Assembly (NCBI GenBank): GCA_900757655.1
Contig: CAAEOT010000039.1
Span: forward strand, 3,651 to 67,650
Origin: an uncultured Oscillospiraceae bacterium
GTDB taxonomy: Bacteria > Bacillota > Clostridia > Oscillospirales > Oscillospiraceae
DNA: 64,000 nucleotides
Direction: 5' to 3'
Shown here: one piece after another, positions 17,508-26,724 of the stretch
How the letters are laid out: every line of letters starts with the position of its first letter
Position numbering within the stretch: position 1 is the stretch's first letter
Position numbers and translations under genes: made by a program
The notes under the pieces: model-generated
What the model was told of the DNA's origin: nothing
The model's database searches: none
The model's input: the letters and a program-made list of their open reading frames with translations, nothing else

Positions 17508-18501
17508 AAGTCTCACGCAGCCTTTCCCGGATGACCGCGGGCTGAAGCCCGGCGAGTCTGCCCGTCAGGATCATTCTTGCAGCCGTGGTCTCGTTTTCCA
17601 TGGCAGCGAGATAAGCGGTCACATGCGCCGCGCCAAAGCTGCGCAGCTTCGCCGCGCGGATGTAGTCCATGAGTGCGTTGTCGCACAGCAGCTCAAATGC
17701 CGTCAGTGCGCCGCCGCCCATAGCCGCCGCGCCGGCAGCCGCCGCATTGCCCAGCCACGTGTTGCCGTAGAGCGCCGTGAGTGCCTCGGCCGAGTCGAAC
17801 GCCGCGAGCACGCGATCCGTGCCGATCGTGCCGCCCGGGATAAGCGCGGTCTTGAGAAAGTCCGCATCCTTGGCCATGCGGCGTGTGCGCACGGCAGCGC
17901 GCAGGTTCGTGCTGTCGATCTGCAGCTGCACATAGCCCTTGGCAAAGCCGCCGTCACTCAGGCCGTCGGCAAGATCGAGCATCTGTGCGAAATACGCGCG
18001 GTCGAGCTCAAAATCCGCCGCCTGCGGATTGGTCGTGTGCGCCAAGATCGCGGCGGCGCTGGCCATCGCCTGCGCCAGAACGGGCGGGACATCACGGTAG
18101 TCCTCCTCGTAAAACGCCGCGTGCAGTTTCTGCGGCGGCACCGTGCCGCGCTGCGACAAGATCGCATCGCACTCCACACCCATTGCCTGCGCTTTGATGA
18201 GCGCCTTGGCATTGTGGTAGTCATACTTGAGGCGGAACAGCTGCACGAGCTGCGCCTCCGGGACCATGCCCTCGACCTCATCGAACAGCGCCCGGATGTG
18301 CGCCTCGAGCGCAGCGCCGGCCTCCTTCGCGGACAGGCCGCTCAGGTCGCCGTAGCCGCACTCTTCCAAGATCTTCGCCGCTTCGTCGTTGGTGGGCGCA
18401 TCAATCATGCGCTCCATACGCTCAGCGGAAAGCATTTTGGTCTCGCGGGCTGCCAGCATTGCCGTAATCGCAAGGTAATTCGTATCTTTTACTTTAGACA
18501 A
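17500..18501 (-). CDS. ntpC: V-type ATPase subunit C/d (rotor-to-ring adaptor)
   Basis: 333 residues. A funnel-shaped subunit joining the central stalk to the membrane ring. It has the family start YLAITAMLAARETKMLSAE and repeated all-helical blocks, including QLFRLKYDYHNAKALIKAQ. The start codon is TTG, with GGGAGG 8 bases upstream. It is followed by ntpF with an 8-base overlap. Confidence 0.93.
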   Translation of the reverse strand: MSKVKDTNYLAITAMLAARETKMLSAERMERMIDAPTNDEAAKILEECGYGDLSGLSAKEAGAALEAHIRALFDEVEGMVPEAQLVQLFRLKYDYHNAKALIKAQAMGVECDAILSQRGTVPPQKLHAAFYEEDYRDVPPVLAQAMASAAAILAHTTNPQAADFELDRAYFAQMLDLADGLSDGGFAKGYVQLQIDSTNLRAAVRTRRMAKDADFLKTALIPGGTIGTDRVLAAFDSAEALTALYGNTWLGNAAAAGAAAMGGGALTAFELLCDNALMDYIRAAKLRSFGAAHVTAYLAAMENETTAARMILTGRLAGLQPAVIRERLRETYA

Positions 18502-18579
18502 TTCGGTTCCTCCCTCATGCGGCGCAGCACTCTGCGCCCCATATAGGATAATTCGTTCCCCCGCGCGGGGCGGGGCAGG

Positions 18580-19182
18580 TCACGCGCCGAACAAGACCTC
18601 GGCAACCTGAGCAGCCAGATCACTGCGGCAGAGCTCTGCGATTGTCTCCACGGCGCAGTTGACCTCAATATCTCCCTGCTGGAGCACAAAACCGGCACGC
18701 AGGTCGCGCGTGGCCCGGCTCATGGTGAGCCGGCCGGGCTTGCCCTGCTGCGAGAGCAGCGCATTGGCCGCATCCACGACCGCCTGACCGCACGCGGCCT
18801 GATCCTTGGCGTTGAACACCAGAGTCTCGGTGCCGGTCGTCGCGGCCTGTGCTGCGAGCTTGGCCAGATACGCCACGTAGTCCGCCTGCGGCATGGCGCA
18901 GATCTTGTCGAGCGCGGCGGCAAACGCCGCATCGACCATCTCCTGCTTGAGCGCAAGGACGCTCTTTCTGGCTTCCATTTCCGCCAGACGGCCTATGCGC
19001 TGCACGCGGTCCTCGCACGCTTTCACACCGTCACGGACGCGGGCCCAGTACTGGTCCTGCGCCTGTTTGTCATAATCGGCGCGGATCTCGGCGCACTTGG
19101 CCTCGGCTTCGGCCGCGATGGCCTTTGCCTGCTCCTGCGCGTCCGCCTCGATGCGGCCGGTGATTTTTTCAATACCATTCAT
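18580..19182 (-). CDS. ntpE: V-type ATPase subunit E (peripheral stalk)
   Basis: 200 residues. Peripheral stator with an N-terminal alanine-rich coiled coil (residues 1-70), pairing with subunit G/H, and a C-terminal globular head-binding domain. The start MNGIEKITGRI has GAAGGGA upstream. Confidence 0.9.
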   Translation of the reverse strand: MNGIEKITGRIEADAQEQAKAIAAEAEAKCAEIRADYDKQAQDQYWARVRDGVKACEDRVQRIGRLAEMEARKSVLALKQEMVDAAFAAALDKICAMPQADYVAYLAKLAAQAATTGTETLVFNAKDQAACGQAVVDAANALLSQQGKPGRLTMSRATRDLRAGFVLQQGDIEVNCAVETIAELCRSDLAAQVAEVLFGA

Positions 19183-19218
19183 AGATCTTTGTTCCCTTCT
19201 GTCGGAAGAGGATGGGGA

Positions 19219-19740
<522 letters not shown>

Positions 19741-21723
19741 TTAGAAATTATGATTTTCCACGTCGACATAGCGCGTGTTGATCTCGAGCGGGCGGAACGG
19801 TTTGCCGCCGTCGACATAGAACTTGCCGAAGAACTCCAGGCACTGCAGACGCAGGTCATGCACGAAGCAGCCGAGCAGGTTCAGGCCGAAGTTGAGCAGA
19901 TGGCCCAACAGGAAGATGATGATAAAGATCAGCATCGACACGACCGTCACGCCGCCGCTCGACGGCATCGCAGCGAGGGTGTTGAACACCTGCGCGATGA
20001 CGCTGCCGGCCAGCATCAGAGCCATGAGTCGGGAATACGAGAGAATGTCGCCGAACCAGCCGGTCAGCCCGTTGTAGAGCGCGCCGAACACAGCCGTGAC
20101 CTTGCCGAAGCCCTTGGCCTCACGGCCGGAGCCGTAGATCAGCATCAGACCGCCGATGCACAGCACGACCGGGACACCGGCGATGTTGCCGATCTTGAGC
20201 ACATACAGCGCAAGTCCCGCAAACAGGACCAGCCATGTGCCCTCGTTGAAGATCGCGTCGCCGACCTTGCCCTGACGGCACTCCATGACCATGTTCACGA
20301 TCATGCCGGTCACGAGCTGGATAAAGCCGAGCACCATAGCGCCGATGAGGATCGTCGTCGTATCGGTCAGCGGGTCGAGCAGCGGGCTTGTCAGGATGCC
20401 GAGCTTGACGTCGTGGCCGAACATGTTCACGATCGTCGGCACGGCGTTGCCGAAGAAGCCGCCCGTCACGATGCCGAGCAGGAACGTCGACACGCCGCAG
20501 GCAAGCAGCAGCTCGCAGAAATACTTGCTGCCGCGTTTCGGTTTCATCTTGCCGAGCGCGACGAGCGCCGCGATCATCATCACAAGGCCGTAGCCCATGT
20601 CCGCCATCATGATGCCGTAGAACAAAATGAAAAACGGCGCCATGAGCGGGTTCGGATCGACCGTGCCGTAAGCCGGCAGGCTGTACATATTCGTGACCAT
20701 GTTCAGCGGTTCGGTAAATTTGTTGTTTTTGAGTTTGACCGGCACCTCGGGGTACTCGTCCTCCGTGGGATCGGCCAGATCCCAGGCGCAATCATACTTT
20801 GCGAGCACAGCGGTGAGTTTATCCTCCTCCGGTGCCGTGAGCCAGCCGCGCATGCACACGACGCTCTCGGTGCCGACGAGGCGCTCTTCCGCCTCCGCGC
20901 GGCCGAGCTTCACGCTCGCGCGGTCGATGCAGAGCTTGAACGCATCCCGATGCGGGGCAAAGGCGGCGATATCCGTCTCCGCCTGCTCGCGCTTGCGGAT
21001 GATGTCCGCGATCTGCTGCTGCGCATCCTCGATGTTCTGCTTTGCCGTGCCCGGCGTGCCGCTGAGGTTTGCCAGCGTGAAGCCGGACGCGCGCAGCGCC
21101 GTGATGGCTTCCGTCAGCTCCTCTTTCAGGCAAATGAGCAGCACATAGTGCTGTTCCTTATCCGAAGAGATCTCATACAACTGCGACTCCGGCGCAGCGT
21201 CCGCCAGCGCTTTGGCGGCCTCGGCAAGATCCACCGCTGCGGGCAGCATGCCGAGAGAAATGCGGGTCCTTACGGTCTCGCCCAAATCCAGCGGCAGATC
21301 CAGCGTCTGCCACGGGCGCAGGGCCTCGATATTGCCGCGGAGCTTGGCCTCCTCGCCGTTGTAGCGGCGCACGGCCGCTTCCAGATCCTCGAGCTGTGCA
21401 ACTGCATCGAGCTCCTGGCGGTATGCACCGTCATCCAGAAAATCAGCCTCCGTGACCTCCGGCCGGGAGCTGAGCAGCTTGGACTTGACCGGCGCATACT
21501 TGTCGAGCAGCTTGAGTGCGGCGGTCAGGCGCGTGAGTTCACTGCGCACCTCCGTCACATTGCCGCTCTCCTGACGCAGGACTGCGGCAGCCTCCGTATC
21601 CGCAAGCAGCGCGTCCGGTTCCGAGATCTGCACGCAGCCAAGCAGCATCAGATCCCGGAGCAGCTCATCTTTCTGCCGGCGAACGACCATGAGCCGCAGC
21701 TTTTTCATGTGTACAATGGCCAT
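19741..21723 (-). CDS. ntpI: V-type ATPase subunit I (stator channel)
   Basis: 660 residues. The N-terminal ~340 residues are cytosolic with coiled coils binding the E/G stators. The C-terminal half has 7-8 TM helices forming the ion half-channels against the K ring, including a Tyr-Gly-rich segment at FFILFYGIMMADMGYGLV and the FGDILSYSRLMALMLAGSVI helix with the essential Arg. It starts MAIVHMKKLRL, overlapping the G/H stop by one base. Confidence 0.95.
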   Translation of the reverse strand: MAIVHMKKLRLMVVRRQKDELLRDLMLLGCVQISEPDALLADTEAAAVLRQESGNVTEVRSELTRLTAALKLLDKYAPVKSKLLSSRPEVTEADFLDDGAYRQELDAVAQLEDLEAAVRRYNGEEAKLRGNIEALRPWQTLDLPLDLGETVRTRISLGMLPAAVDLAEAAKALADAAPESQLYEISSDKEQHYVLLICLKEELTEAITALRASGFTLANLSGTPGTAKQNIEDAQQQIADIIRKREQAETDIAAFAPHRDAFKLCIDRASVKLGRAEAEERLVGTESVVCMRGWLTAPEEDKLTAVLAKYDCAWDLADPTEDEYPEVPVKLKNNKFTEPLNMVTNMYSLPAYGTVDPNPLMAPFFILFYGIMMADMGYGLVMMIAALVALGKMKPKRGSKYFCELLLACGVSTFLLGIVTGGFFGNAVPTIVNMFGHDVKLGILTSPLLDPLTDTTTILIGAMVLGFIQLVTGMIVNMVMECRQGKVGDAIFNEGTWLVLFAGLALYVLKIGNIAGVPVVLCIGGLMLIYGSGREAKGFGKVTAVFGALYNGLTGWFGDILSYSRLMALMLAGSVIAQVFNTLAAMPSSGGVTVVSMLIFIIIFLLGHLLNFGLNLLGCFVHDLRLQCLEFFGKFYVDGGKPFRPLEINTRYVDVENHNF

Positions 21724-22037
21724 CAGCCGTTCACAATCCTTTCCACGATGAGTGATGCAGCCCGATCCAGATTGGTCTTGGCCTTGATGCGCATGGCAGC
21801 TTCCTTGTTCTTGATCTCCGCCGCCAGCGTTTCCGCATCCGCCTTCGCCTTTTCATCCGATTTGGCCCGCAGCGTCTGCAGTTCCTGCTGCGCCTTGCCG
21901 ACAGCAGCCTCTATTGCTGCCTTCCCCTCGGCCTGGGCCGCTTCCACTGCCGCCGCAGCGGCTGCCTGCGCGTCGGCTTTGATCTGCCTGGCCCGGTTTT
22001 CTGCGTCACTGATCGTTGTTATCGCCTCAAATGACAT
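21723..22037 (-). CDS. ntpH: V-type ATPase subunit G/H (peripheral stalk)
   Basis: 104 residues, almost entirely an alanine-, glutamate- and lysine-rich helix predicted to coil with subunit E. GGGAGG precedes the ATG. First gene of the operon, one-base overlap with ntpI. Confidence 0.9.
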   Translation of the reverse strand: MSFEAITTISDAENRARQIKADAQAAAAAAVEAAQAEGKAAIEAAVGKAQQELQTLRAKSDEKAKADAETLAAEIKNKEAAMRIKAKTNLDRAASLIVERIVNG

Positions 22038-22117
22038 CTGTACACCTCCCTACGAATCAAACTGTTATTATGCCGCGCAACGCCCGCTTTCACGAACTGT
22101 TTCTACATAATGTAGGT

Positions 22118-22146
22118 ATTTTACCTTATTCGCAGCCGTTAATCAA
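22118..22146 (-). promoter_or_regulatory. Promoter of the V-ATPase operon
   Basis: Minus strand: TTGATT (22146-22141), 17-bp spacer, TAAAAT (22123-22118). Leader about 75 bases. Confidence 0.65.
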
Positions 22147-22365
22147 GTGAAATTGCCCAAAATTGCCTGTCAAAATTCAAACACCTATATGTTAAAAAAC
22201 TATTGAACCTGCTACGTTTTTCACGTCATTGACGAAAATTTAACGTTATTATATTTGCATGATTTCTCGCGATGGAATCGTTCGGGATTCCTGGTACGAA
22301 TCCGGTATAAAAATGAACAAAATGTTGGAAAATACGCGATTTCAACATTTAAAATGTTTTTTCCC

Positions 22366-22394
22366 TTGCTATTGTGCCGGAAATAGCCTATAAT
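22366..22394 (+). promoter_or_regulatory. Promoter of the E2-like gene
   Basis: TTGCTA (22366-22371), 17-bp spacer, perfect TATAAT (22389-22394). Leader about 50 bases. Confidence 0.75.
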
Positions 22395-22451
22395 GTTTCT
22401 GCTAAAGTTAAAAAGTTTGAACTATATTCGCATATTCGGAGGTACTTTCAC

Positions 22452-23327
22452 ATGGAGAGCAAACGCCGTTTCGGTGACCGTAAGGACGGCCGCCTGATCC
22501 AGTCTCTCGCGCCGTTTTACAAGTTCATGCCCTACATCATGCCCACGAAGAACGACGCCTGCAATCAGTTTGAGGACTGCATCGAGATCACGAACACCGA
22601 CCGCTGGCTGCGGCAGAAGCGCCTCGAGGGCTACAAGGGTCTCGGCTACCTGCACCTGTTCATCGCGGCCTACATCCGCATGGTCTCCCTCCGCCCCGGC
22701 ATCAACCGCTTCGTGGCCGGCCGGCGCATCTATGCACGCAACAACATCGAGGTCGTGCTGACCGTGCGCCGCAGCATGTCCACCACCTCGAACGAGACGA
22801 CCATCAAGGCCGTCTTTGCCCCGACGGACACGATCTTCGACGTCTACCGCAAGATGAACGAGAAGATCGACGAGATCAAGTTCGGCGGCGAGGACAACAA
22901 CACCGAGCAGGTCGCCGGCGCACTGCTGAAGCTGCCGCGTTTCCTGCTGCGCTTCGCCATCGGCTGCCTGCGCGTGATGGATTACTTCGGCATCATCCCG
23001 CAGAAGCTGCTCGACGCCAGCCCCTTCCATGGCTCAATGATCATCACCGACATGGGCTCGCTCGGCATCCCGCCGATCTATCACCACCTGTACAACTTCG
23101 GCAACCTGCCGATGTTCATCGCCTTCGGCGCCAAGCGCAAGGCGGTCGAACTCGACCGCGAGGGCAAGCCGGTCGAGCGCAAGTACATCGACTTCATGGC
23201 CGTCATGGACGAGCGCGTGTGCGACGGGTACTATTACGCCTCCTCATTCAAGTATATGAAGATGTATATGCACAACCCGGCGCTGCTGGAAGTCCCGCCC
23301 GAGAAAGTGGTCGAGGATCTGTTCTGA
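22452..23327 (+). CDS. Stand-alone 2-oxoacid dehydrogenase E2-like acyltransferase, catalytic motif altered
   Basis: A 291-residue protein with the fold of the catalytic domain of E2 acyltransferases/chloramphenicol acetyltransferase. It has no lipoyl or E1/E3-binding domain, and no E1 or E3 gene is nearby. The channel loop SMIITDMGSLGIPPIYHHLYNFG matches E2 catalytic cores. The usual catalytic motif H-R-x-x-D-G reads DERVCDGYY, so the general-base histidine appears to be glutamate; it may be non-catalytic or use another acyl donor. The start at 22452 has GGAGG about 9 bases upstream. Monocistronic, with its own promoter and terminator. Confidence 0.8.
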   Translation: MESKRRFGDRKDGRLIQSLAPFYKFMPYIMPTKNDACNQFEDCIEITNTDRWLRQKRLEGYKGLGYLHLFIAAYIRMVSLRPGINRFVAGRRIYARNNIEVVLTVRRSMSTTSNETTIKAVFAPTDTIFDVYRKMNEKIDEIKFGGEDNNTEQVAGALLKLPRFLLRFAIGCLRVMDYFGIIPQKLLDASPFHGSMIITDMGSLGIPPIYHHLYNFGNLPMFIAFGAKRKAVELDREGKPVERKYIDFMAVMDERVCDGYYYASSFKYMKMYMHNPALLEVPPEKVVEDLF

Positions 23328-23485
23328 GCATCGATAATCGATACATATGGAAAACCTCCTGCTGTGCAGGAGGTTTTTTGTATTTGTCCGGGCAGCGCCT
23401 CCGGCGCCGGCCGGACCGCACGCGCAGCCGAACACAGCAGCAACATGATGAGCATGACAAAGATCACAAAGCGGAGCTTCTTCAC
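23234..23485 (-). CDS. Possible small secreted peptide, ORF running through a terminator
   Basis: GTG start at 23485 with AAAGGAGG 8 bases upstream. The N-terminus is a classical signal peptide: KKLRF, then a hydrophobic run VIFVMLIMLLL and a cleavage-like CSAARA. The mature part has no recognisable domain. It reads through the hairpin at 23351-23377 and antisense into the E2-like gene for its last 30 codons, so the original stop may be lost. A real small exported peptide is possible but weakly supported. Confidence 0.35.
   Translation of the reverse strand: MKKLRFVIFVMLIMLLLCSAARAVRPAPEALPGQIQKTSCTAGGFPYVSIIDAQNRSSTTFSGGTSSSAGLCIYIFIYLNEEA
23351..23380 (+). terminator. Terminator of the E2-like gene
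   Basis: A 12-bp stem (23351-23362 with 23366-23377), TGT loop, followed by a T run. It could also work weakly in reverse. Confidence 0.9.
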
Positions 23486-23589
23486 CGATCCATCCTCCTT
23501 TGCTTTCGTTTGACACCAGTATACACAGCCGCCGCGAAAAAAGCCGTCACATCCTGGCGGCGGACAGAAAACTTTGCGGAGACAAGGTT

Positions 23590-23626
23590 CCCCCGGCGCG
23601 GAGTGAGCCCGTGCCGGGGGATTTTT
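23590..23626 (+). terminator. Second terminator-like hairpin
   Basis: Stem CCCCCGGC/GCCGGGGG (23590-23597 with 23613-23620), 15-nt loop, followed by ATTTTTAC. No plus-strand gene lies between it and the previous terminator, so it may be a backup or belong to an unrecognised short transcript. Confidence 0.5.
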
Positions 23627-23654
23627 ACGCATTCAGGGAAACGCGATGCACCGC

Positions 23655-23688
23655 GAAAAAACAGGGCCATCCGTCCGGATGGCCCTGT
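23655..23688 (-). terminator. Terminator of prfC
   Basis: A 12-bp stem (23661-23672 with 23677-23688) followed on the minus strand by TTTTTTCGCGG. Confidence 0.85.
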
Positions 23689-23694
23689 GTGATC

Positions 23695-25299
23695 TTATGC
23701 CTCGTCGTCCTGATTCGTGCTGAACTCCGCCAGCGTCAGGCCGGGGTTTTTCTGCTCCGCCCAGCGGATGCTCCACTCATTGTTGAAAATGAGCAGGTTG
23801 TGGCCGCGGAAGTCCTGCACCCACTTCGTATCCGAGGCGAGGTTGAGCGCCGTGGGGTCGGTGCCCTCGCTCGTGATCCAGCGGATATAGGAATACGACA
23901 GGTCGCGGCGGCGGATGTCGATGTTGTACTCGTTCTTGAGGCGGTACTCCAGCACCTCGAACTGCAGCACGCCGACCGCGCCGACGATGACCTCCTCCAT
24001 GCCGCTGTTCGGCTCGTGGAAGATCTGGATGGCGCCCTCCTGCGCGATCTGGGTGACACCCTTGACAAACTGCTTGCGTTTCATGGTGTCCACCTGCGAG
24101 ATGACGGAAAAATGCTCCGGCGCAAACGTGGGGATGCCCTCGAAGCGCACGCGCAGCTTCGGGTCGCAGATCGTGTCGCCGATGGAGAAGATGCCAGGGT
24201 CGAACACACCGATGATGTCGCCGGCGTAGGCCTCATTGATGATCGCGCGCTCCTGCGCCATGAGCTGCTGCGGCTGCGCAAGCTTGAGCGTCTTGCCGCC
24301 CTGCACGTGCAGGTACTCATGGTCGCGCTCGAACTTGCCCGAGCAGATGCGCATGAAGGCGATGCGGTCGCGGTGGGCCTTATTCATGTTCGCCTGAATT
24401 TTGAACACGAATGCGGAAAACGCCGGCTGCATCGGGTCGACCACGCCGTCAGCCGTCGTGCGCGGCAGCGGCGGCATCGTCATGTGCAGGAAGTTTTCCA
24501 GAAACGGCTCGACGCCGAAATTCGTCAGCGCAGAGCCGAAAAACACCGGACTGAGCCGGCCGGCGCGCACCTCGTCGAGATCGAAGGCGTAGCCCGCGCC
24601 GTCGAGCAGTTCGATGTCCTCGGTCAGCTTTTCACGCTGGCGCGGACCGATCAGCTCGTCGAGCCGGTCAACATCCGTGAGCTCGCACTCGATGGGGCGG
24701 ATCTTGTTCTGCCCGCGGTGAAACTCCTGAAACGCGAGGATCTCGCGGCGGTCGCGGTCGAACACGCCCTTGAAATCGTGCCCGCAGCCGATGGGCCAGT
24801 TGACCGGATAGGTGCCGATGCCGAACTCATTTTCCAGCTGCTCCATGAGCTCGAACGGATCGCGGGCCTCGCGGTCGAGCTTGTTGATGAATGTGAAGAT
24901 TGGGATGTGGCGCATGGCGCAGATCTTGAAGAGCTTGCGCGTCTGCGGCTCGATGCCCTTGGCCGCGTCGATGACCATGACGGCGCTGTCCGCTGCCATG
25001 AGCGTGCGGTACGTGTCCTCCGAAAAGTCCTGGTGGCCCGGGGTGTCGAGGATGTTGATGCAATAGCCCTCGTATTCAAACTGCATGACCGACGACGTGA
25101 TGGAGATGCCGCGCTGCTTTTCGAGCTCCATCCAGTCCGAGACCGCGTGGCGCGCGGTCGCCTTGCCCTTGACCGATCCGGCGAGCTGGATGGCCCCGCC
25201 GTACAGCAGCAGCTTTTCCGTGAGCGTCGTCTTGCCGGCGTCCGGGTGCGAGATGATCGCAAAGGTCCGGCGGCGCTCGATTTCCTGTTTCAGATCCAT
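23695..25299 (-). CDS. prfC: Peptide chain release factor 3
   Basis: A 534-residue GTPase that recycles RF1/RF2 from the ribosome after termination. GTP motifs: SHPDAGKTT (G1), RGISITSS (switch I), DTPGHQDF (G3), NKLDREARD (G4). The RF3-specific C-terminal domain is present. The start at 25299 follows GAGGAG by 7 bases; the longer ORF to 25332 lacks an RBS. Own promoter and terminator. Confidence 0.96.
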   Translation of the reverse strand: MDLKQEIERRRTFAIISHPDAGKTTLTEKLLLYGGAIQLAGSVKGKATARHAVSDWMELEKQRGISITSSVMQFEYEGYCINILDTPGHQDFSEDTYRTLMAADSAVMVIDAAKGIEPQTRKLFKICAMRHIPIFTFINKLDREARDPFELMEQLENEFGIGTYPVNWPIGCGHDFKGVFDRDRREILAFQEFHRGQNKIRPIECELTDVDRLDELIGPRQREKLTEDIELLDGAGYAFDLDEVRAGRLSPVFFGSALTNFGVEPFLENFLHMTMPPLPRTTADGVVDPMQPAFSAFVFKIQANMNKAHRDRIAFMRICSGKFERDHEYLHVQGGKTLKLAQPQQLMAQERAIINEAYAGDIIGVFDPGIFSIGDTICDPKLRVRFEGIPTFAPEHFSVISQVDTMKRKQFVKGVTQIAQEGAIQIFHEPNSGMEEVIVGAVGVLQFEVLEYRLKNEYNIDIRRRDLSYSYIRWITSEGTDPTALNLASDTKWVQDFRGHNLLIFNNEWSIRWAEQKNPGLTLAEFSTNQDDEA

Positions 25300-25340
25300 A
25301 GTCCGCTCCTCTATTGTCCTTTCGAATATCAAACTTAGAT

Positions 25341-25369
25341 AGTATACCCGATTTTTCCCGAGAGTGCAA
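25341..25369 (-). promoter_or_regulatory. Promoter of prfC
   Basis: Minus strand: TTGCAC (25369-25364), 17-bp spacer, TATACT (25346-25341). Confidence 0.75.
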
Positions 25370-25383
25370 CAAAAACCTACCCG

Positions 25384-26616
25384 TCAGGCCGTCTGTTCAC
25401 GCAGATAGAGCGTGAGCGTGGCGAGGAAGATGTCCCTGGCGTCGTAGCGCGGCGTGAGTGGGGCCAGCTGCGTGAAGAAATGCTCGCTGCCCAGCGACGC
25501 GCACAGCGCGTGCGCGCGCTCGAGTGCCGGGGTATCCTCGTCCTCCGCCAGACGCATGGCCAGCTCCGGCAGCAGGAGTTTTAGGTCGTAGATCTCCCCG
25601 CGCGGGTAGGTATATGCCTCCAGCACGCACTCCACGCCCGCGAGCGCGCAGTCCGTCAGGCCGCTGCGCTGATCGCCGAGGATGCGGTCGGTCAGCGGCG
25701 TGTCGCTGCGGAAAAAGTCCAGCATGGAGTCCGGCGGCGTCAGCTCCCGGCGCAGCAGCCACAGCAGATAGTCGCGCGCGACGCCCTCGAGCAGCGTCTG
25801 CCCATCGGGCTCGAACGTGTAGGTATGGCCGATATGGCTGCCGAGCACACGCAGCGTGTCCGTATAGCCAAGGGCAATGCTGCGGCGCAGCGCGTCGGGG
25901 TCAAACTCCAGCAGCTTGCCCAGCGGCTCCGCCGGGGCGATATAGGTCACGAGCGGGTGGTTGGTGTATTTTTTCTCCGGTGTCTCCGGCTTGAGGCCGA
26001 TGGCGATGACGCGGTCAGCGCCGAGGCGAAACGCCGTGCTGATCGGCAGATTGTCCGAGTACGCGCCGTCGAGATAATTCTGCCCGTCGATCTCGCACAT
26101 CGGGAACATCGGAAAGCACGCCGACGACGCAAGGATCCACTGCGGCAGGTAGCCGGGCGCAATGTCCTGCTTGCGCACCTCGACCGGCTGGAACGACGGG
26201 AAGCGCGCCGTCATGAGTCCGAAATCCACCGGCGAGGCGAAAAAGCGCGCCTCGTCGAGATATTGGTGCACGAGCGCGCGGTAGGGCGTGATGTCCGCCG
26301 TGCGGCGGTTGAGATCCGCCCAGTCCCTGACGCGCGCGACGAGCTGCTCCGGGTGCTCGGCCAGCGCCGCCAGCTCGCGCTTTTCGTGCGGCGTGGCATC
26401 GGCCCGTTCGAGCATGATCTGCTCTTCCGTGATGTGCGTCCAGAGCTCCCACGCGCGGTCAAAATCGTCCTGCACCATCAGTGCCGCCGTGACCGAGCCG
26501 ATGGACGTGCCCGTGACGATGTCAAACGGGATGCCCAGCTCCCGCATCGCCTTCCACGCGCCGACCTGATATGCGCCCTTCGTGCCGCCGCCGGCCAGCG
26601 CGATCGCCTGCTTCAT
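25384..26616 (-). CDS. Patatin-like phospholipase
   Basis: A 410-residue RssA/YchK-type serine hydrolase. It has the oxyanion glycine-rich loop LAGGGTKGAYQ at the N-terminus, nucleophile elbow GTSIGS, and the catalytic Asp in DGAYSDN. No signal peptide, so a cytosolic or membrane-surface lipase acting on (lyso)phospholipids is likely. The C-terminal ~200 residues are less conserved. AAGGAGG precedes the ATG. Confidence 0.92.
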   Translation of the reverse strand: MKQAIALAGGGTKGAYQVGAWKAMRELGIPFDIVTGTSIGSVTAALMVQDDFDRAWELWTHITEEQIMLERADATPHEKRELAALAEHPEQLVARVRDWADLNRRTADITPYRALVHQYLDEARFFASPVDFGLMTARFPSFQPVEVRKQDIAPGYLPQWILASSACFPMFPMCEIDGQNYLDGAYSDNLPISTAFRLGADRVIAIGLKPETPEKKYTNHPLVTYIAPAEPLGKLLEFDPDALRRSIALGYTDTLRVLGSHIGHTYTFEPDGQTLLEGVARDYLLWLLRRELTPPDSMLDFFRSDTPLTDRILGDQRSGLTDCALAGVECVLEAYTYPRGEIYDLKLLLPELAMRLAEDEDTPALERAHALCASLGSEHFFTQLAPLTPRYDARDIFLATLTLYLREQTA

Positions 26617-26646
26617 GGTACATTCCTCCTTGATTCCTGAATTTAT

Positions 26647-26676
26647 AGTTTACACGCAGCGGATGCGAAAAGTCAA
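26647..26676 (-). promoter_or_regulatory. Putative promoter of the patatin-like gene
   Basis: Minus strand: TTGACT (26676-26671), 18-bp spacer, TAAACT (26652-26647). Confidence 0.5.
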
Positions 26677-26681
26677 TTCCA

Positions 26682-26717
26682 AACAAGAAGCACCGGAGGA
26701 CAGCCCGTCCTCCGGTG
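26682..26717 (-). terminator. Terminator of the YgjP-like gene
   Basis: A 10-bp stem (26691-26700 with 26708-26717), followed on the minus strand by CTTCTTGTTT. Confidence 0.7.
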
Positions 26718-26724
26718 TGCATTT

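Larger units (their letters stand above)
22038..22451. promoter_or_regulatory. Divergent control region between the V-ATPase operon and the E2-like gene
   Basis: 414 AT-rich bases without a gene. It contains one promoter for each direction (separate entries) and several palindromes: CTACATAATGTAG (22103-22115) across the predicted V-ATPase start, an AAATGTTG/CAACATTT pair (22320-22327 and 22343-22350) and AACATTTAAAATGTT (22344-22358) just before the E2-like promoter. These look like operators, but no regulator is identified. Confidence 0.6.

Noticed and set aside
19750..22110. 786-codon plus-strand frame over ntpI/ntpH
   Set aside because: Antisense shadow of confidently identified V-ATPase genes with a biased, repeat-like composition.
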